Positions 33,850-43,095 of a stretch of 64,000 nucleotides of DNA are shown here, one piece after another. This DNA comes from Diplocloster modestus (GTDB taxonomy: Bacteria; Bacillota; Clostridia; Lachnospirales; Lachnospiraceae), in the NCBI RefSeq assembly GCF_019042245.1, contig NZ_JAHQCX010000001.1, positions 124,001 through 188,000 on the forward strand. The letters are read 5' to 3'. The first letter of the stretch is position 1. Every line of letters begins with the position of its first letter. Under the pieces are notes generated by a model that was not told the origin of the DNA, did not search any database, and saw nothing but the letters and a program-made list of their open reading frames with translations. A program made the translations under genes and the position numbers.

Positions 33850-34764
33850 ATGAGGAAGAAATTACTGTTTATCTATAATGTACATGCAGGTAAAGAGTTA
33901 ATTAAAAATAAATTGGCCGGGATCCTGGATATATTCGCCAAGGCCGGATACGAAATCACTGCGTACCCCACGCAGAGAAGTAAGGATGCGGAGGAAAAAA
34001 CCCGTGAGGATGCCGGCGATTATGACCTGCTGGTATGCAGCGGAGGCGACGGTACGCTGGATGAGGTGGTAACCGGTATGATGAACCGGACCCAGCGGAT
34101 TCCCATTGGGTATATCCCCGCCGGTTCCACCAACGATTTTGCCAACAGCCTGGGGCTGCCCAAAAATATGCTCCATGCCGCCCGGGTTGCTGTGCGCGGA
34201 GAAAGCTTTCCCTGCGATATCGGAGCGTTCAATGACAATTTCTTTGTGTATATCGCGGCGTTTGGAATATTTACGGACGTATCCTATCTCACACCGCAGG
34301 AACGGAAGAACGTGCTGGGGCATATGGCTTATGTGCTGGAAGGAGTGAAGCGCCTGTACTCGATCAAGTCTTATCGGATCCGGGTAACCTATGACGACGA
34401 CAGTAAGATAATCGAAGATGAATTTATGTTTGGCATGGTCACAAATTCGAGATCAGTGGGCGGGTTTAAATCGATTATAGGAAAACATGTGGTACTGGAT
34501 GACGGAGTGTTTGAAGTCACATTGATCAAAAAACCCACGAATCCCATAGAACTAAATGAGATCCTCTCATCCCTGCTGATTAAGGAAATAAACACCAAAC
34601 ATATGTACACATTCCGAACGGGAAGCCTGCATATTGAATGCAGAGAGGAGATTCCCTGGACACTGGATGGAGAATTCGGCGGAGAGCATACCCATGTGTT
34701 CATAGAAAACCATCACCAGGCAGTGGAGATCATGGTGAAGAAGCCGGAAATGGCTCTGAGATAG
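33850..34764 (+). CDS. diacylglycerol kinase family lipid kinase (DgkB/YegS-like)
   Basis: A 304-residue soluble lipid kinase of the DAGK_cat family. The ATP-binding motif is CSGGDGTLDEV near residue 64, followed by IPAGSTNDFANSLG. DgkB-type enzymes in Firmicutes rephosphorylate diacylglycerol released during lipoteichoic acid synthesis; YegS-like members use other lipids. Length is normal. The gene appears to be a single unit upstream of the mreB paralogue, which has its own promoter. The exact lipid is not decided by sequence. Confidence 0.92.
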   Translation: MRKKLLFIYNVHAGKELIKNKLAGILDIFAKAGYEITAYPTQRSKDAEEKTREDAGDYDLLVCSGGDGTLDEVVTGMMNRTQRIPIGYIPAGSTNDFANSLGLPKNMLHAARVAVRGESFPCDIGAFNDNFFVYIAAFGIFTDVSYLTPQERKNVLGHMAYVLEGVKRLYSIKSYRIRVTYDDDSKIIEDEFMFGMVTNSRSVGGFKSIIGKHVVLDDGVFEVTLIKKPTNPIELNEILSSLLIKEINTKHMYTFRTGSLHIECREEIPWTLDGEFGGEHTHVFIENHHQAVEIMVKKPEMALR

Positions 34765-34855
34765 AAAATAGAGCAGGAATATCCAGCGTTAACGATAAAA
34801 ATAGAATAAATTCCCATCAGAAATTGGGGAAAACGTAAAAAATTATGAAAATACT

Positions 34856-34883
34856 TTGATTTTTTAAATGAATTGTATATAAT
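34856..34883 (+). promoter_or_regulatory. sigma-A promoter for the mreB paralogue
   Basis: TTGATT (34856-34861) and a perfect TATAAT (34878-34883) have a 16-base spacer. The leader to ATG 34960 is about 70 bases and ends in GAAAGGGGA. Confidence 0.65.
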
Positions 34884-34959
34884 AATGAATACACACGTTT
34901 AAAGATGCTTACGATTGGAAAAAATAAATGAAAAACGAGTATGATGAAAGGGGATTGTC

Positions 34960-35952
34960 ATGATAGCAACAGATATCGGGATTGACCTTGGTACAGCCAG
35001 TATTCTGGTGTACATCAAAGGTAAAGGCGTTGTACTGAAAGAACCCTCGGTTGTAGCTTTTGATAGAGATACGAATAAAATTAAAGCCATAGGAGAAGAG
35101 GCCCGGCTGATGCTGGGAAGAACTCCCGGTAATATTGTAGCGGTGCGTCCGTTGAGACAGGGTGTTATTTCCGATTATACCGTTACGGAGAAAATGCTGA
35201 AATATTTTATACAGAAAGCCATCGGCAAGAAGACCTTCCGAAAACCCCGGATCAGTGTCTGCGTTCCAAGCGGCGTAACGGAAGTGGAGAAAAAAGCCGT
35301 GGAAGATGCGACATACCAGGCCGGAGCCAGGGAAGTTTCTATTATAGAGGAACCCATTGCAGCTGCCATCGGCGCTGGGATTGATATTGCCAGGCCCTGC
35401 GGCAATATGATTGTAGATATCGGCGGTGGTACTTCTGATATCGCGGTTATCTCCCTTGGAGGTACGGTGGTCAGCACCTCGATCAAGATCGCCGGCGATG
35501 ATTTCGATGAAGCGCTGGTTCGTTATATGCGTAAAAAACACAATCTGCTGATCGGAGAGAGAACGGCAGAAGATATCAAGATAAAGATCGGATCGGCCTA
35601 CCACAGAGCGGAGACGGATTCCTATGATGTAAGGGGAAGAAATCTGGTTACGGGGCTTCCGAAGACCGTTACCGTTACCTCCGATGAGACGGAAGAAGCC
35701 CTTCGTGAGACTACCGCACAGATCGTGGAAGCGGTGCACAGCGTATTGGAGAAAACTCCTCCTGAGCTGGCGGCTGATATCGCGGACCGTGGAATTGTCC
35801 TGACCGGAGGCGGCAGCCTTTTACGGGGACTGGAAGAACTGATCGAAGAAAAGACGGGCATTAACACCATGACAGCAGAGGATCCAATGACCGCTGTGGC
35901 CATCGGGACCGGTAAGTTCGTAGAGTTCCTGTCCGGAAAAAGGGATGATTAA
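34960..35952 (+). CDS. MreB/Mbl-family bacterial actin
   Basis: A 330-residue actin homologue. It shows the phosphate-1 motif IDLGTASILVY, EEPIAAAIGAG, the phosphate-2 motif DIGGGTSDIAVIS and the adenosine motif LTGGGSLLRG. These proteins form membrane-bound filaments that guide the cell-wall synthesis machinery. No mreC, mreD or rodA lies next to it, so it is probably an Mbl/MreBH-type paralogue. It has its own promoter. Confidence 0.94.
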   Translation: MIATDIGIDLGTASILVYIKGKGVVLKEPSVVAFDRDTNKIKAIGEEARLMLGRTPGNIVAVRPLRQGVISDYTVTEKMLKYFIQKAIGKKTFRKPRISVCVPSGVTEVEKKAVEDATYQAGAREVSIIEEPIAAAIGAGIDIARPCGNMIVDIGGGTSDIAVISLGGTVVSTSIKIAGDDFDEALVRYMRKKHNLLIGERTAEDIKIKIGSAYHRAETDSYDVRGRNLVTGLPKTVTVTSDETEEALRETTAQIVEAVHSVLEKTPPELAADIADRGIVLTGGGSLLRGLEELIEEKTGINTMTAEDPMTAVAIGTGKFVEFLSGKRDD

Positions 35953-35965
35953 AGCTGAATAAACG

Positions 35966-36018
35966 GGGACGGAGGCTTTGAGGTTCGCATTGTCGAGCCG
36001 GTCAGAAGCCCCCGTCCC
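35966..36018 (+). terminator. hairpin after mreB with a loop resembling the giant-hairpin loops
   Basis: GGGACGGAGGCTT (35966-35978) pairs with AAGCCCCCGTCCC (36006-36018) with one mismatch. Only two T follow directly, so it is a weak terminator. Its loop contains TTGTCGAGCCGG, close to TGTCCGAGCCG in giant hairpin E. Confidence 0.5.
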
Positions 36019-36087
36019 TTGTTGCATCAGGCGGAATATAATCGAGGTTCGGTTGCGAAACTCTATTAAGATGAGAAGGATGACGGG

Positions 36088-38313
36088 ATGGAGAAGCTGG
36101 AAGGTTACATAGAGCATATTGTGTTCCGAAATGAAGAAAATGGATATACGGTTTTGTCCATGATCAGTGAAGGGGAGGAGATAACCTGTGTCGGATCTTT
36201 TCCTTATATCAGTGAGGGCGAGCGATTACAGGCATCCGGCAGCTATACGGATCACCAGATCTATGGCCGCCAGTTTCAGGTGGAAACCTTCGAACTGAAA
36301 ACACCGGAGGATATCATGTCCATTGAGAAATATCTGGGGAGCGGTGCGGTCAAGGGAATCGGAGCGGCCCTTGCGGCCCGGATCGTCCGGAGGTTTGGAG
36401 AGGACACATTCCGTATTATGGAGGAAGAGCCGGAACGGCTGGCGGAGGTTAAGGGGATCAGCGAACGCAAAGCACAGGAGATCGCGGCTCAGGTTGTGGA
36501 CAAACATGATATGCGCAATGCTATGATATTTCTCCAGAAATATGGGATCAGTACCAACCTGGCGGCCAAAATTTACGGGCATTACGGCCAGGAACTATAT
36601 GGGATCATACAGGAGAACCCTTACCGGATGGCCGACGAACTGGCGGGAGTGGGATTCAAGATAGCGGACGAGATAGCGGCCAGAGTCGGGATACAATCCA
36701 ACTCAGACTACCGGATCCGCAGCGGTATTCTCTTTGTTCTGATGCAGGCGGCAGCGGAAGGACATACCTATCTGCCGGAACCTGTGCTGCTGAACAGGAC
36801 AGGAGACTTGCTCCGGGTGGAGATCCCTCATATCGAGAAGTTTATCATGGATCTTTGTATAGATAAGAAACTGATCGTAAAGGAAAAAGACGGAGTCCGG
36901 AATGTATACGCCGCTCAGTACTACTATCTGGAGTTAAACGTGGCTGCTATGTTACATGATTTGAATGTAAACTGTGAGATTTCTACTGATAAGATCAGTG
37001 AACGGCTGGAGAAAATCGAAGAAATCGCACATATTGAGCTGGATGAGATGCAGCGGATGGCCGTGATCGAAGCGGTGAAGAACGGATTGCTGGTAATAAC
37101 AGGAGGTCCCGGCACCGGAAAGACAACCACGATCAATGCCATGATCAAATTCTTCGAAACGGAAGGCCTGGAGATCCGGTTGGCTGCGCCTACAGGACGC
37201 GCGGCAAAGCGGATGACCGAGGCCACCGGCTATGAAGCGCAGACGATTCACCGTCTGCTGGAGCTGTCCTATGTGCCGGATGATGATGACGGCCGGATAA
37301 ATTTTGAACGAAATGAGCAGAACCCTTTGGAGGCGGATGTCCTCATGATCGATGAGATGTCCATGGTGGATATCAGCCTGATGAATGCTCTGCTAAAAGC
37401 GGTAACGGTAGGTACCCGCCTGATTATGGTTGGGGATGTGAATCAGCTGCCTTCGGTAGGCCCCGGCAGTGTGCTGAAAGATATTATCGATTCTCATTGC
37501 TGCAATGTAGTACGGCTGACGAAAATATTCCGGCAGGCATCCATGAGCGATATTGTGGTAAATGCGCATAAGATCAACGCTGGTGAGCAGGTGCTTCTGA
37601 ACAATAAAAGCAAAGACTTCTATTTCCTGAAGCGGGAGGATGCCAATGTCATTGCGCAGTCTATCATTTATCTGGTTGACAAAAAGCTGCCGCCCTATGT
37701 GGAGGCAAGGCCTTACGATATTCAGGTGCTGACCCCCATGCGCAAAGGCAATCTGGGCGTGGAACAGCTGAACAAAACACTGCAGCAGGCGTTAAATCCT
37801 CCCGGGCCCAATAAGCGGGAGAAGGAATACGGCGATCACATTTACCGGGAAGGCGATAAAGTGATGCAGATCAAGAATAATTATCAGCTGGAATGGGAAG
37901 TGCGGGGCCGCTACGGAATACCGGTAGACAAAGGGACCGGCGTCTTCAACGGTGACATGGGTGTAATCAAAGAAATCAATCTGTTCGCGGAGCTTTTAAC
38001 TGTGGAGTTCGATGAGGGCAGGTGCGTGGAGTACAGTTTTAAACAGCTGGAAGAGCTGGAGCTGGCCTATGCCATTACGATTCATAAGGCCCAGGGGAGT
38101 GAGTACCCCGCGGTGGTGATACCGCTCCTGACGGGGCCCAGGATGCTTCTGAACCGGAACCTGCTGTATACGGCAGTGACCAGGGCCAGACGGTGTGTAA
38201 CGATAATAGGCAGCGAAGCTACGTTTCGGGCTATGGTGGAAAATGAGAGTGAACAGTCACGTTATTCCGGTCTCCGGGACCGGATCAGGGAGGTGTCACA
38301 GCAGCATATATGA
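36088..38313 (+). CDS. recD2: RecD2-type ATP-dependent DNA helicase
   Basis: A 741-residue SF1B helicase. It has an N-terminal OB-like and helix-hairpin-helix region (SIEKYLGSGAVKGIG, VKGISERKAQEI) typical of RecD2, then Walker A GGPGTGKTTT near residue 339, Walker B DEMSMVD, GDVNQLPSVGPG, and the C-terminal motif AITIHKAQGSEYPAVV with AVTRARR. RecD2 works without RecBC in replication-fork and mismatch-linked repair. The comF gene start overlaps its stop by four bases (ATATGAGATG), indicating coupling. Confidence 0.95.
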   Translation: MEKLEGYIEHIVFRNEENGYTVLSMISEGEEITCVGSFPYISEGERLQASGSYTDHQIYGRQFQVETFELKTPEDIMSIEKYLGSGAVKGIGAALAARIVRRFGEDTFRIMEEEPERLAEVKGISERKAQEIAAQVVDKHDMRNAMIFLQKYGISTNLAAKIYGHYGQELYGIIQENPYRMADELAGVGFKIADEIAARVGIQSNSDYRIRSGILFVLMQAAAEGHTYLPEPVLLNRTGDLLRVEIPHIEKFIMDLCIDKKLIVKEKDGVRNVYAAQYYYLELNVAAMLHDLNVNCEISTDKISERLEKIEEIAHIELDEMQRMAVIEAVKNGLLVITGGPGTGKTTTINAMIKFFETEGLEIRLAAPTGRAAKRMTEATGYEAQTIHRLLELSYVPDDDDGRINFERNEQNPLEADVLMIDEMSMVDISLMNALLKAVTVGTRLIMVGDVNQLPSVGPGSVLKDIIDSHCCNVVRLTKIFRQASMSDIVVNAHKINAGEQVLLNNKSKDFYFLKREDANVIAQSIIYLVDKKLPPYVEARPYDIQVLTPMRKGNLGVEQLNKTLQQALNPPGPNKREKEYGDHIYREGDKVMQIKNNYQLEWEVRGRYGIPVDKGTGVFNGDMGVIKEINLFAELLTVEFDEGRCVEYSFKQLEELELAYAITIHKAQGSEYPAVVIPLLTGPRMLLNRNLLYTAVTRARRCVTIIGSEATFRAMVENESEQSRYSGLRDRIREVSQQHI

Positions 38314-39026
38314 GATGGAAAGAACTGTTGTTAGACTTTTTCTTTCCCAGAAGGTGTCCGGTCTGCGATCAGATCGTGACACCTTACGGGGAAAAAATCT
38401 GTAAAAAATGCCGCCCTCTTCTCAAAAGGATTGGCGAGCCCAAGTGTAAAAAGTGTGGAAAACCTTTGGAAAATGAAACGGCGGAATATTGCTATGACTG
38501 CAGCCGAAAGACTTATCATTATGAGAGCGGCGTGGCGGTGTTTGTCTATGACACACGTATGAAAGGCAGTATCGCCAGATATAAATACCCGCCGTTTAGG
38601 CGTGAATACGCAAAGTACTATGTGGAGGAGATGATCCATGCCAGCCGCATGCAGATGCAGCGATGGAAGCCGGATGCTCTGATCCCGGTCCCCATACACA
38701 AGTCAAGGCTTGCTTTCCGCGGCTTTAATCAGGCTGAATTGCTGGCCCGAGGTCTTTCGAAAGAATTTCAGATACCTGTCCGTACCGATCTGGTATATCG
38801 TATTAAGAAAACAATTCCCCAGAAAGAATTAAATGAGAAAGAACGTAAGAATAATTTAAAAACCGCTTTTCATGTAATGCCAAATACGATAGAATGTAAA
38901 ACAGTAGTGCTTGTGGATGACATTTATACCACCGGAAGTACCATGGAGACGCTGGCGAAGGCACTGAAAGCCAATGGCGTGGATAGAGTGTATTTCGTGT
39001 GCCTGGCGATTGGCAGGGGATATTGA
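38310..39026 (+). CDS. comF: ComF family phosphoribosyltransferase-like protein
   Basis: A 238-residue ComF protein. An N-terminal zinc-finger part has CPVCDQ, CKKC, CKKCGKP and CYDCSR. The PRPP-binding loop is in VVLVDDIYTTGSTMETLAKAL near the C-terminus. In competent bacteria ComF helps handle incoming single-stranded DNA; in others its role is less clear. Coupling to recD2 fits DNA metabolism. The 95-bp tandem repeats begin about 30 bases after its stop. Confidence 0.93.
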   Translation: MRWKELLLDFFFPRRCPVCDQIVTPYGEKICKKCRPLLKRIGEPKCKKCGKPLENETAEYCYDCSRKTYHYESGVAVFVYDTRMKGSIARYKYPPFRREYAKYYVEEMIHASRMQMQRWKPDALIPVPIHKSRLAFRGFNQAELLARGLSKEFQIPVRTDLVYRIKKTIPQKELNEKERKNNLKTAFHVMPNTIECKTVVLVDDIYTTGSTMETLAKALKANGVDRVYFVCLAIGRGY

Positions 39027-39054
39027 CCAAATTACTTTTCATTCCCGGGCTTTT

Positions 39055-39254
39055 ATGATATAATGTCGACAGACATTATATCTGCGCCGGAGCGCTTTCC
39101 TTAGCGCGGAGTGTGCATCTCCCGGAAGGGATCATGATTGCGTGCAATCATGATATAATGTCGACAGACATTATATCTGCGCCGGAGCGCTTTCCTTAGC
39201 GCGGAGTGTGCATCCCCCGGAAGGGATCATGATTGCATGCAATCATGATATAAT
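39055..39254. repeat. two tandem 95-bp structured repeats plus a 10-base partial
   Basis: Units begin at 39055 and 39150 with ATGATATAATGTCGACAGAC, and a third partial begins at 39245, giving an exact 95-base period. The two units differ at only a couple of positions. Each unit folds into three hairpins: GATATAATGTC-GACA-GACATTATATC (11-bp perfect stem), GCGCT-TTCCTT-AGCGC, and ATCATGATTGC-GT or AT-GCAATCATGAT. The same element occurs inverted at 57084-57233. It lies between comF and a membrane protein gene. TATAAT in the last partial copy (39249-39254) could act as a -10 box, but no good -35 is seen. Confidence 0.92.
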
Positions 39255-39302
39255 AAGTTTTATCAGAATTTGGAAATTCAATGAATGCTTTGAGGTGACC
39301 AG

Positions 39303-39758
39303 ATGGTAAATGAAGAAAAGATCAGGTTGATGACAAAGCTGGCTATTTATGAAGATAATGACGGAAAAAAAGAGATTCCGCTGGCCAGTTATTTTCAATC
39401 CGATTATATCAGTTATAATGTAATCAAAACGGCAATATTTGTGACGATTGCATATGCCATTATGCTTGTGCTCTGGGCTGTCTGTAACATGGATTATGTT
39501 CTGGCAAATCTGAATCCCGACCAGCTGATCGTTATGATTGAAAAGATCGTAATTATATATGTGGCGGTTATGCTTGTGTATCTGATATGTTCCTACATTA
39601 TATATCGGATCCGTTATAAACAGGCGAGAAAAGATTTGAAAGATTACTACAGGCTGCTGAAAGAACTGAATGCTTTCTACAGTAAGGAAGAGCAAAAGAC
39701 AGGGCGCCAAGAACGATCAGGAGGACAACTTTATGATGATCACATTACTGGAATTTAG
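39303..39758 (+). CDS. unknown small membrane protein with two hydrophobic segments
   Basis: A 151-residue protein I do not recognise. Two hydrophobic segments (about residues 41-63 and 81-100) are followed by a charged, probably coiled C-terminal tail (YKQARKDLKDYYRLLKELNA). It has a GAGGTGA ribosome site. Its 3' end overlaps the next membrane gene by 26 bases, so the two are coupled. Both lie upstream of cdaA. Confidence 0.7.
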   Translation: MVNEEKIRLMTKLAIYEDNDGKKEIPLASYFQSDYISYNVIKTAIFVTIAYAIMLVLWAVCNMDYVLANLNPDQLIVMIEKIVIIYVAVMLVYLICSYIIYRIRYKQARKDLKDYYRLLKELNAFYSKEEQKTGRQERSGGQLYDDHITGI

Positions 39759-40689
39759 GGAGCAGTTGAAAAACTTCTACGCAAGATTCGAAGTTTATAT
39801 CACACCGCTGTATAAGTTCTTAGTTTCCTTAACGGCGTTTCTGTTAATTAACCAAAATATGGGTTATTTAAAACCGCTGAAGAACCCGGCAATTGCAATC
39901 ATACTGGCGCTGCTTTGTTCCTTTTTGCCGATGAATTTCGCGGTATTTTTTGCGGGGATACTGATACTCGGGCATGCGGTTGGCCTTTCTTTAGAGGCCG
40001 GGATCGTGGTTCTGTGTGTGGAGCTTCTGATACTCATGCTCTATCTCAGGTTATCTCCGAAGTCCAGCTTTATACTGCTGCTGACTCCGATTGCATTTGC
40101 ACTGAAAGTGCCTTATGTGATACCGATCTCCGTTGGACTGGTGAGCATGCCGGTAGCGGCGCTGCCTGTAGGCTGCGGGGTAGCCGTATATTATCTGATT
40201 GACTTACTGAAGACCAACGCCAGCGCGCTGAGTAATTCAGATACGGAATCAATGCTGACCAGGATCACCCTGCTGGTCAATGGTATTATCGACAACAAGG
40301 CCATGCTTCTGACCATCGCGGCATTTACAATTACAATTATTATAGTATATATCATCCGGCGTTTGTCTGTAGACTATGCATGGAGTATCGCGATCGGTGT
40401 GGGGGCCATCACGGATATATTCGTTCTGCTGATCGGCGACTTTATACTGGATGTGTCCAATTCCCTGCTTATGCTGATCGTGGGAAGCCTGGTGGCGGTG
40501 CTGTTGGCTCTGGTATTGCACTTTTTCCTGTTCAGTGTGGATTATTCCAGAACAGAACGGGTACAGTTTGAGGACGATGAGTATTACTATTATGTAAAAG
40601 CGGTTCCGAAGATGAGTGTCACTACGCGGAAGAAACAGATCAAGAAAATCAACGCGAAGAAAGACGACAGAAGAAGCGAGCGGTACTAA
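39733..40689 (+). CDS. unknown multi-pass membrane protein upstream of cdaA
   Basis: A 318-residue protein with about eight hydrophobic segments and a strongly basic C-terminal tail (RKKQIKKINAKKDDRRSERY). The frame is open from 39670, but AGGAGG at 39718-39723 places the start at ATG 39733 (MMITLLEFREQLKNFY). No catalytic motif is visible. It overlaps the preceding gene and is about 115 bases before cdaA. A role with the diadenylate cyclase is possible by position only. Confidence 0.8.
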   Translation: MMITLLEFREQLKNFYARFEVYITPLYKFLVSLTAFLLINQNMGYLKPLKNPAIAIILALLCSFLPMNFAVFFAGILILGHAVGLSLEAGIVVLCVELLILMLYLRLSPKSSFILLLTPIAFALKVPYVIPISVGLVSMPVAALPVGCGVAVYYLIDLLKTNASALSNSDTESMLTRITLLVNGIIDNKAMLLTIAAFTITIIIVYIIRRLSVDYAWSIAIGVGAITDIFVLLIGDFILDVSNSLLMLIVGSLVAVLLALVLHFFLFSVDYSRTERVQFEDDEYYYYVKAVPKMSVTTRKKQIKKINAKKDDRRSERY

Positions 40690-40703
40690 GAAACTGCTAA
40701 AAC

Positions 40704-40803
40704 ACAGTTAGATATAACTGTGAAAAAATGCATAAGATAGTGAAAAACGACAGTGAAAGACTGCAAAAGATAGTTAGAAATAACAGAGAAAGGAAGTGAT
40801 AAA
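40704..40803 (+). other. leader of cdaA with a short hairpin and quasi-repeats
   Basis: ACAGTTA-GATA-TAACTGT (about 40704-40721) is a perfect small hairpin without a T tail. It is followed by loose repeats of the type GATAGT(G/T)A and CAGTGAAA. No clear sigma-A promoter is visible here. Confidence 0.35.
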
Positions 40804-41685
40804 ATGAGTACACTGGCAAATTATTTCAGTCAATATATGACTGATCTGAAACCCCTGAACCTAAAACTGACGGATTTCGTTGAAGTACTTATTTTGGCCT
40901 TCCTGATTTATGAGATACTGGTATGGATCAAAAATACGAGAGCCTGGATACTGCTAAAGGGGTTTATTTTGCTGATGCTCTTTATTTTAATGGCGCTTAT
41001 TTTCCGGATGGATACGATCCTGTTTATCGTGGGGAAATCCGTAAACGCCGGTATTATCGCGCTGGTGGTTATATTCCAGCCGGAGCTTAGAAAGGCCCTG
41101 GAGCAGCTGGGACAGAAAAATGTGATTGCCAATATAGTCTCCTTTGACAGTAACAAGGAACCTTCCGAGCGCTTCAGCGACCGGACCATCAACGAAGTAG
41201 TGAAAGCCTGCTTTGAGATGGGAAAAGTAAAGACAGGCGCATTGATAGTCATAGCTATGGACATACCGCTGACAGAATATGAGCGTACAGGAATCGTCGT
41301 TGATTCCGCCATATCCAGCCAGTTGATTCTGAATATTTTTGAGCATAATACGCCATTGCACGATGGTGCTGTTATCATGTGCGGAGATCGGATCACAGCC
41401 GCAACCTGCTATCTGCCGCTTTCGGACAACATGGAACTCAGCAAGGAACTTGGAACCAGACACCGGGCGGCTATAGGAATCAGCGAGGTTACGGATTCCT
41501 TTACAATTGTCGTATCGGAAGAAACCGGTGCGGTTTCCATTGCACAGGGGGGACGTCTGTGGAGAAATGTAGATCAGGACGTGCTGAAAAAACGTCTGGT
41601 AGAGATACAGGGCAAGGAAGCAGAAGCCAGACGGTTCAGACTGTGGAAAGGAAGGCATAGAGATGAAAGAAAAGCTGGCCAATAA
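40804..41685 (+). CDS. cdaA: diadenylate cyclase CdaA (DacA)
   Basis: A 293-residue membrane diadenylate cyclase, which makes c-di-AMP from two ATP. Three N-terminal hydrophobic segments lead into a DAC domain with DGAVIMCGDRI (DGA motif near residue 186) and GTRHRAAIG (RHR motif near 219), the two catalytic hallmarks. c-di-AMP controls potassium uptake, osmolyte balance and cell-wall homeostasis in Firmicutes. The gene overlaps cdaR by 23 bases, and glmM follows, the conserved cdaA-cdaR-glmM order in which CdaR and GlmM modulate the cyclase. Confidence 0.97.
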   Translation: MSTLANYFSQYMTDLKPLNLKLTDFVEVLILAFLIYEILVWIKNTRAWILLKGFILLMLFILMALIFRMDTILFIVGKSVNAGIIALVVIFQPELRKALEQLGQKNVIANIVSFDSNKEPSERFSDRTINEVVKACFEMGKVKTGALIVIAMDIPLTEYERTGIVVDSAISSQLILNIFEHNTPLHDGAVIMCGDRITAATCYLPLSDNMELSKELGTRHRAAIGISEVTDSFTIVVSEETGAVSIAQGGRLWRNVDQDVLKKRLVEIQGKEAEARRFRLWKGRHRDERKAGQ

Positions 41686-42937
41686 TTTTGGTTTAAAACT
41701 GATCTCGCTGGCCGCCGCTATCGTCATCTGGTTCCTTGTGGTACAGATCAACGATCCGGTTATATCGGAGTCCTACGACGGAATCACGGTTGAAATGTTA
41801 AATGTAAAAGCACTCGCAAGTGATCAGGAATACAGTGTGCTGGATGACAGCGATCATGTGGATATTACGGTAAAAGCGAGAAAATCAGTCATACAGGATT
41901 TAACAGCGGAAGATTTTAAAGCCCATGCGGATATGCTGGAACTGACACAGATGGGATCAACCTGGGTCGCTCCGATTGATATCACTCTTCCGAAGGATGT
42001 CAGTGAGAGTGATATATATTATCGTCCGCATAATTTGAAAATTTCGATAGAAGAATCAGAGACAAAAGCAGTGAAAGTCTCTGTGGTAACGAAAGGAACG
42101 CCAGGCGGCGGGTATGTGGTAGGAGATAAGCAGCCCAATCCCAGTTCCATAGAGATTAAAGGCCCGGAATCCGTGGTTAAGAAAGTTAAAAACGCAGTGG
42201 CCACAGTGAATGTCACGGACATGACCGCGGATCAGACATTCCCCTCAATCAAGCTTACCATGGTGGATAGCGATGGGGATCCGGTGATAAATGCAGATAA
42301 ACTGAAATATGAACAAAAAGAAAGCGGTATCAGTGTCAAGATTGTTATGTATAAAAAACAGCTGGTGTCCTTGAAGGGATCCTACAGCGGGAGTCCGGCG
42401 GAAGATTACCGGGTTACGAATGTGATTTGCGATCCTGATCAGATTACGATAGCGGGTCCGGAGAGTGCCCTTGAGAAGATAGGCAGCTCTATAACAATAA
42501 ATCCGTCCTTTTTAGATGTAAGCGGTTTAGACAAGGATAAAAGTGTGGTTGTCGATATAACGGAATTAATAGACTCGGATAAGATCAAAGTCGTAGACCC
42601 GGTGGATGAGGACGGCAAAAGCCAGGTACTGATGATTGCCTATATCGAAAAAATGGTGGAATGGAATGAGTTGGTGTCAAAAGACAGTATAGAAGTTACG
42701 GGCGCGCCGGAAGGTTATTCCTATTCGTTCTCCGATAGCATGGCAAACCTGGTGGTTACACTGGAGGCACTGGAAGCGGAAAAAGCCAAATTTGACCAGA
42801 GCACGCTGAAGACTTCCATAGATCTGTCCAATTATAAAAGGGCCGGCAGTTATGAAGTTCCAGTAACCGTGAGTGTTCCGAGCCCATATACTGTGAAAGA
42901 ACCGGTCACAGTAAAAATCGATTTGCGGAAAAAGTAG
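41663..42937 (+). CDS. cdaR: CdaR, YbbR-repeat regulator of CdaA
   Basis: A 424-residue protein with one N-terminal membrane segment (LKLISLAAAIVIWFLVVQI) and about four YbbR-type repeats outside the membrane, seen as recurring patterns such as PNPSSIEIKGPESVV and CDPDQITIAGPESAL. CdaR binds CdaA and adjusts c-di-AMP output. The start overlaps the end of cdaA by 23 bases. Confidence 0.93.
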   Translation: MKEKLANNFGLKLISLAAAIVIWFLVVQINDPVISESYDGITVEMLNVKALASDQEYSVLDDSDHVDITVKARKSVIQDLTAEDFKAHADMLELTQMGSTWVAPIDITLPKDVSESDIYYRPHNLKISIEESETKAVKVSVVTKGTPGGGYVVGDKQPNPSSIEIKGPESVVKKVKNAVATVNVTDMTADQTFPSIKLTMVDSDGDPVINADKLKYEQKESGISVKIVMYKKQLVSLKGSYSGSPAEDYRVTNVICDPDQITIAGPESALEKIGSSITINPSFLDVSGLDKDKSVVVDITELIDSDKIKVVDPVDEDGKSQVLMIAYIEKMVEWNELVSKDSIEVTGAPEGYSYSFSDSMANLVVTLEALEAEKAKFDQSTLKTSIDLSNYKRAGSYEVPVTVSVPSPYTVKEPVTVKIDLRKK

Positions 42938-43095
42938 ACGATATAGCAGGTCAATCATGAAACAGGTCAGCTATAAGGCATTAGGGGTTCCTGTATAGGA
43001 ACATATATGCGGATACGCATTTACTTGTGATTATTAAACTTCTGTATAAGACCTGAGTGACCAAAAAGAATAAATATTAAATCTGGAGGTTTTAA

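Noticed and set aside
39055..39254. Tandem repeat considered as a CRISPR array
   Set aside because: The 95-base units are identical over their full length with no variable spacers, and there are no cas genes.
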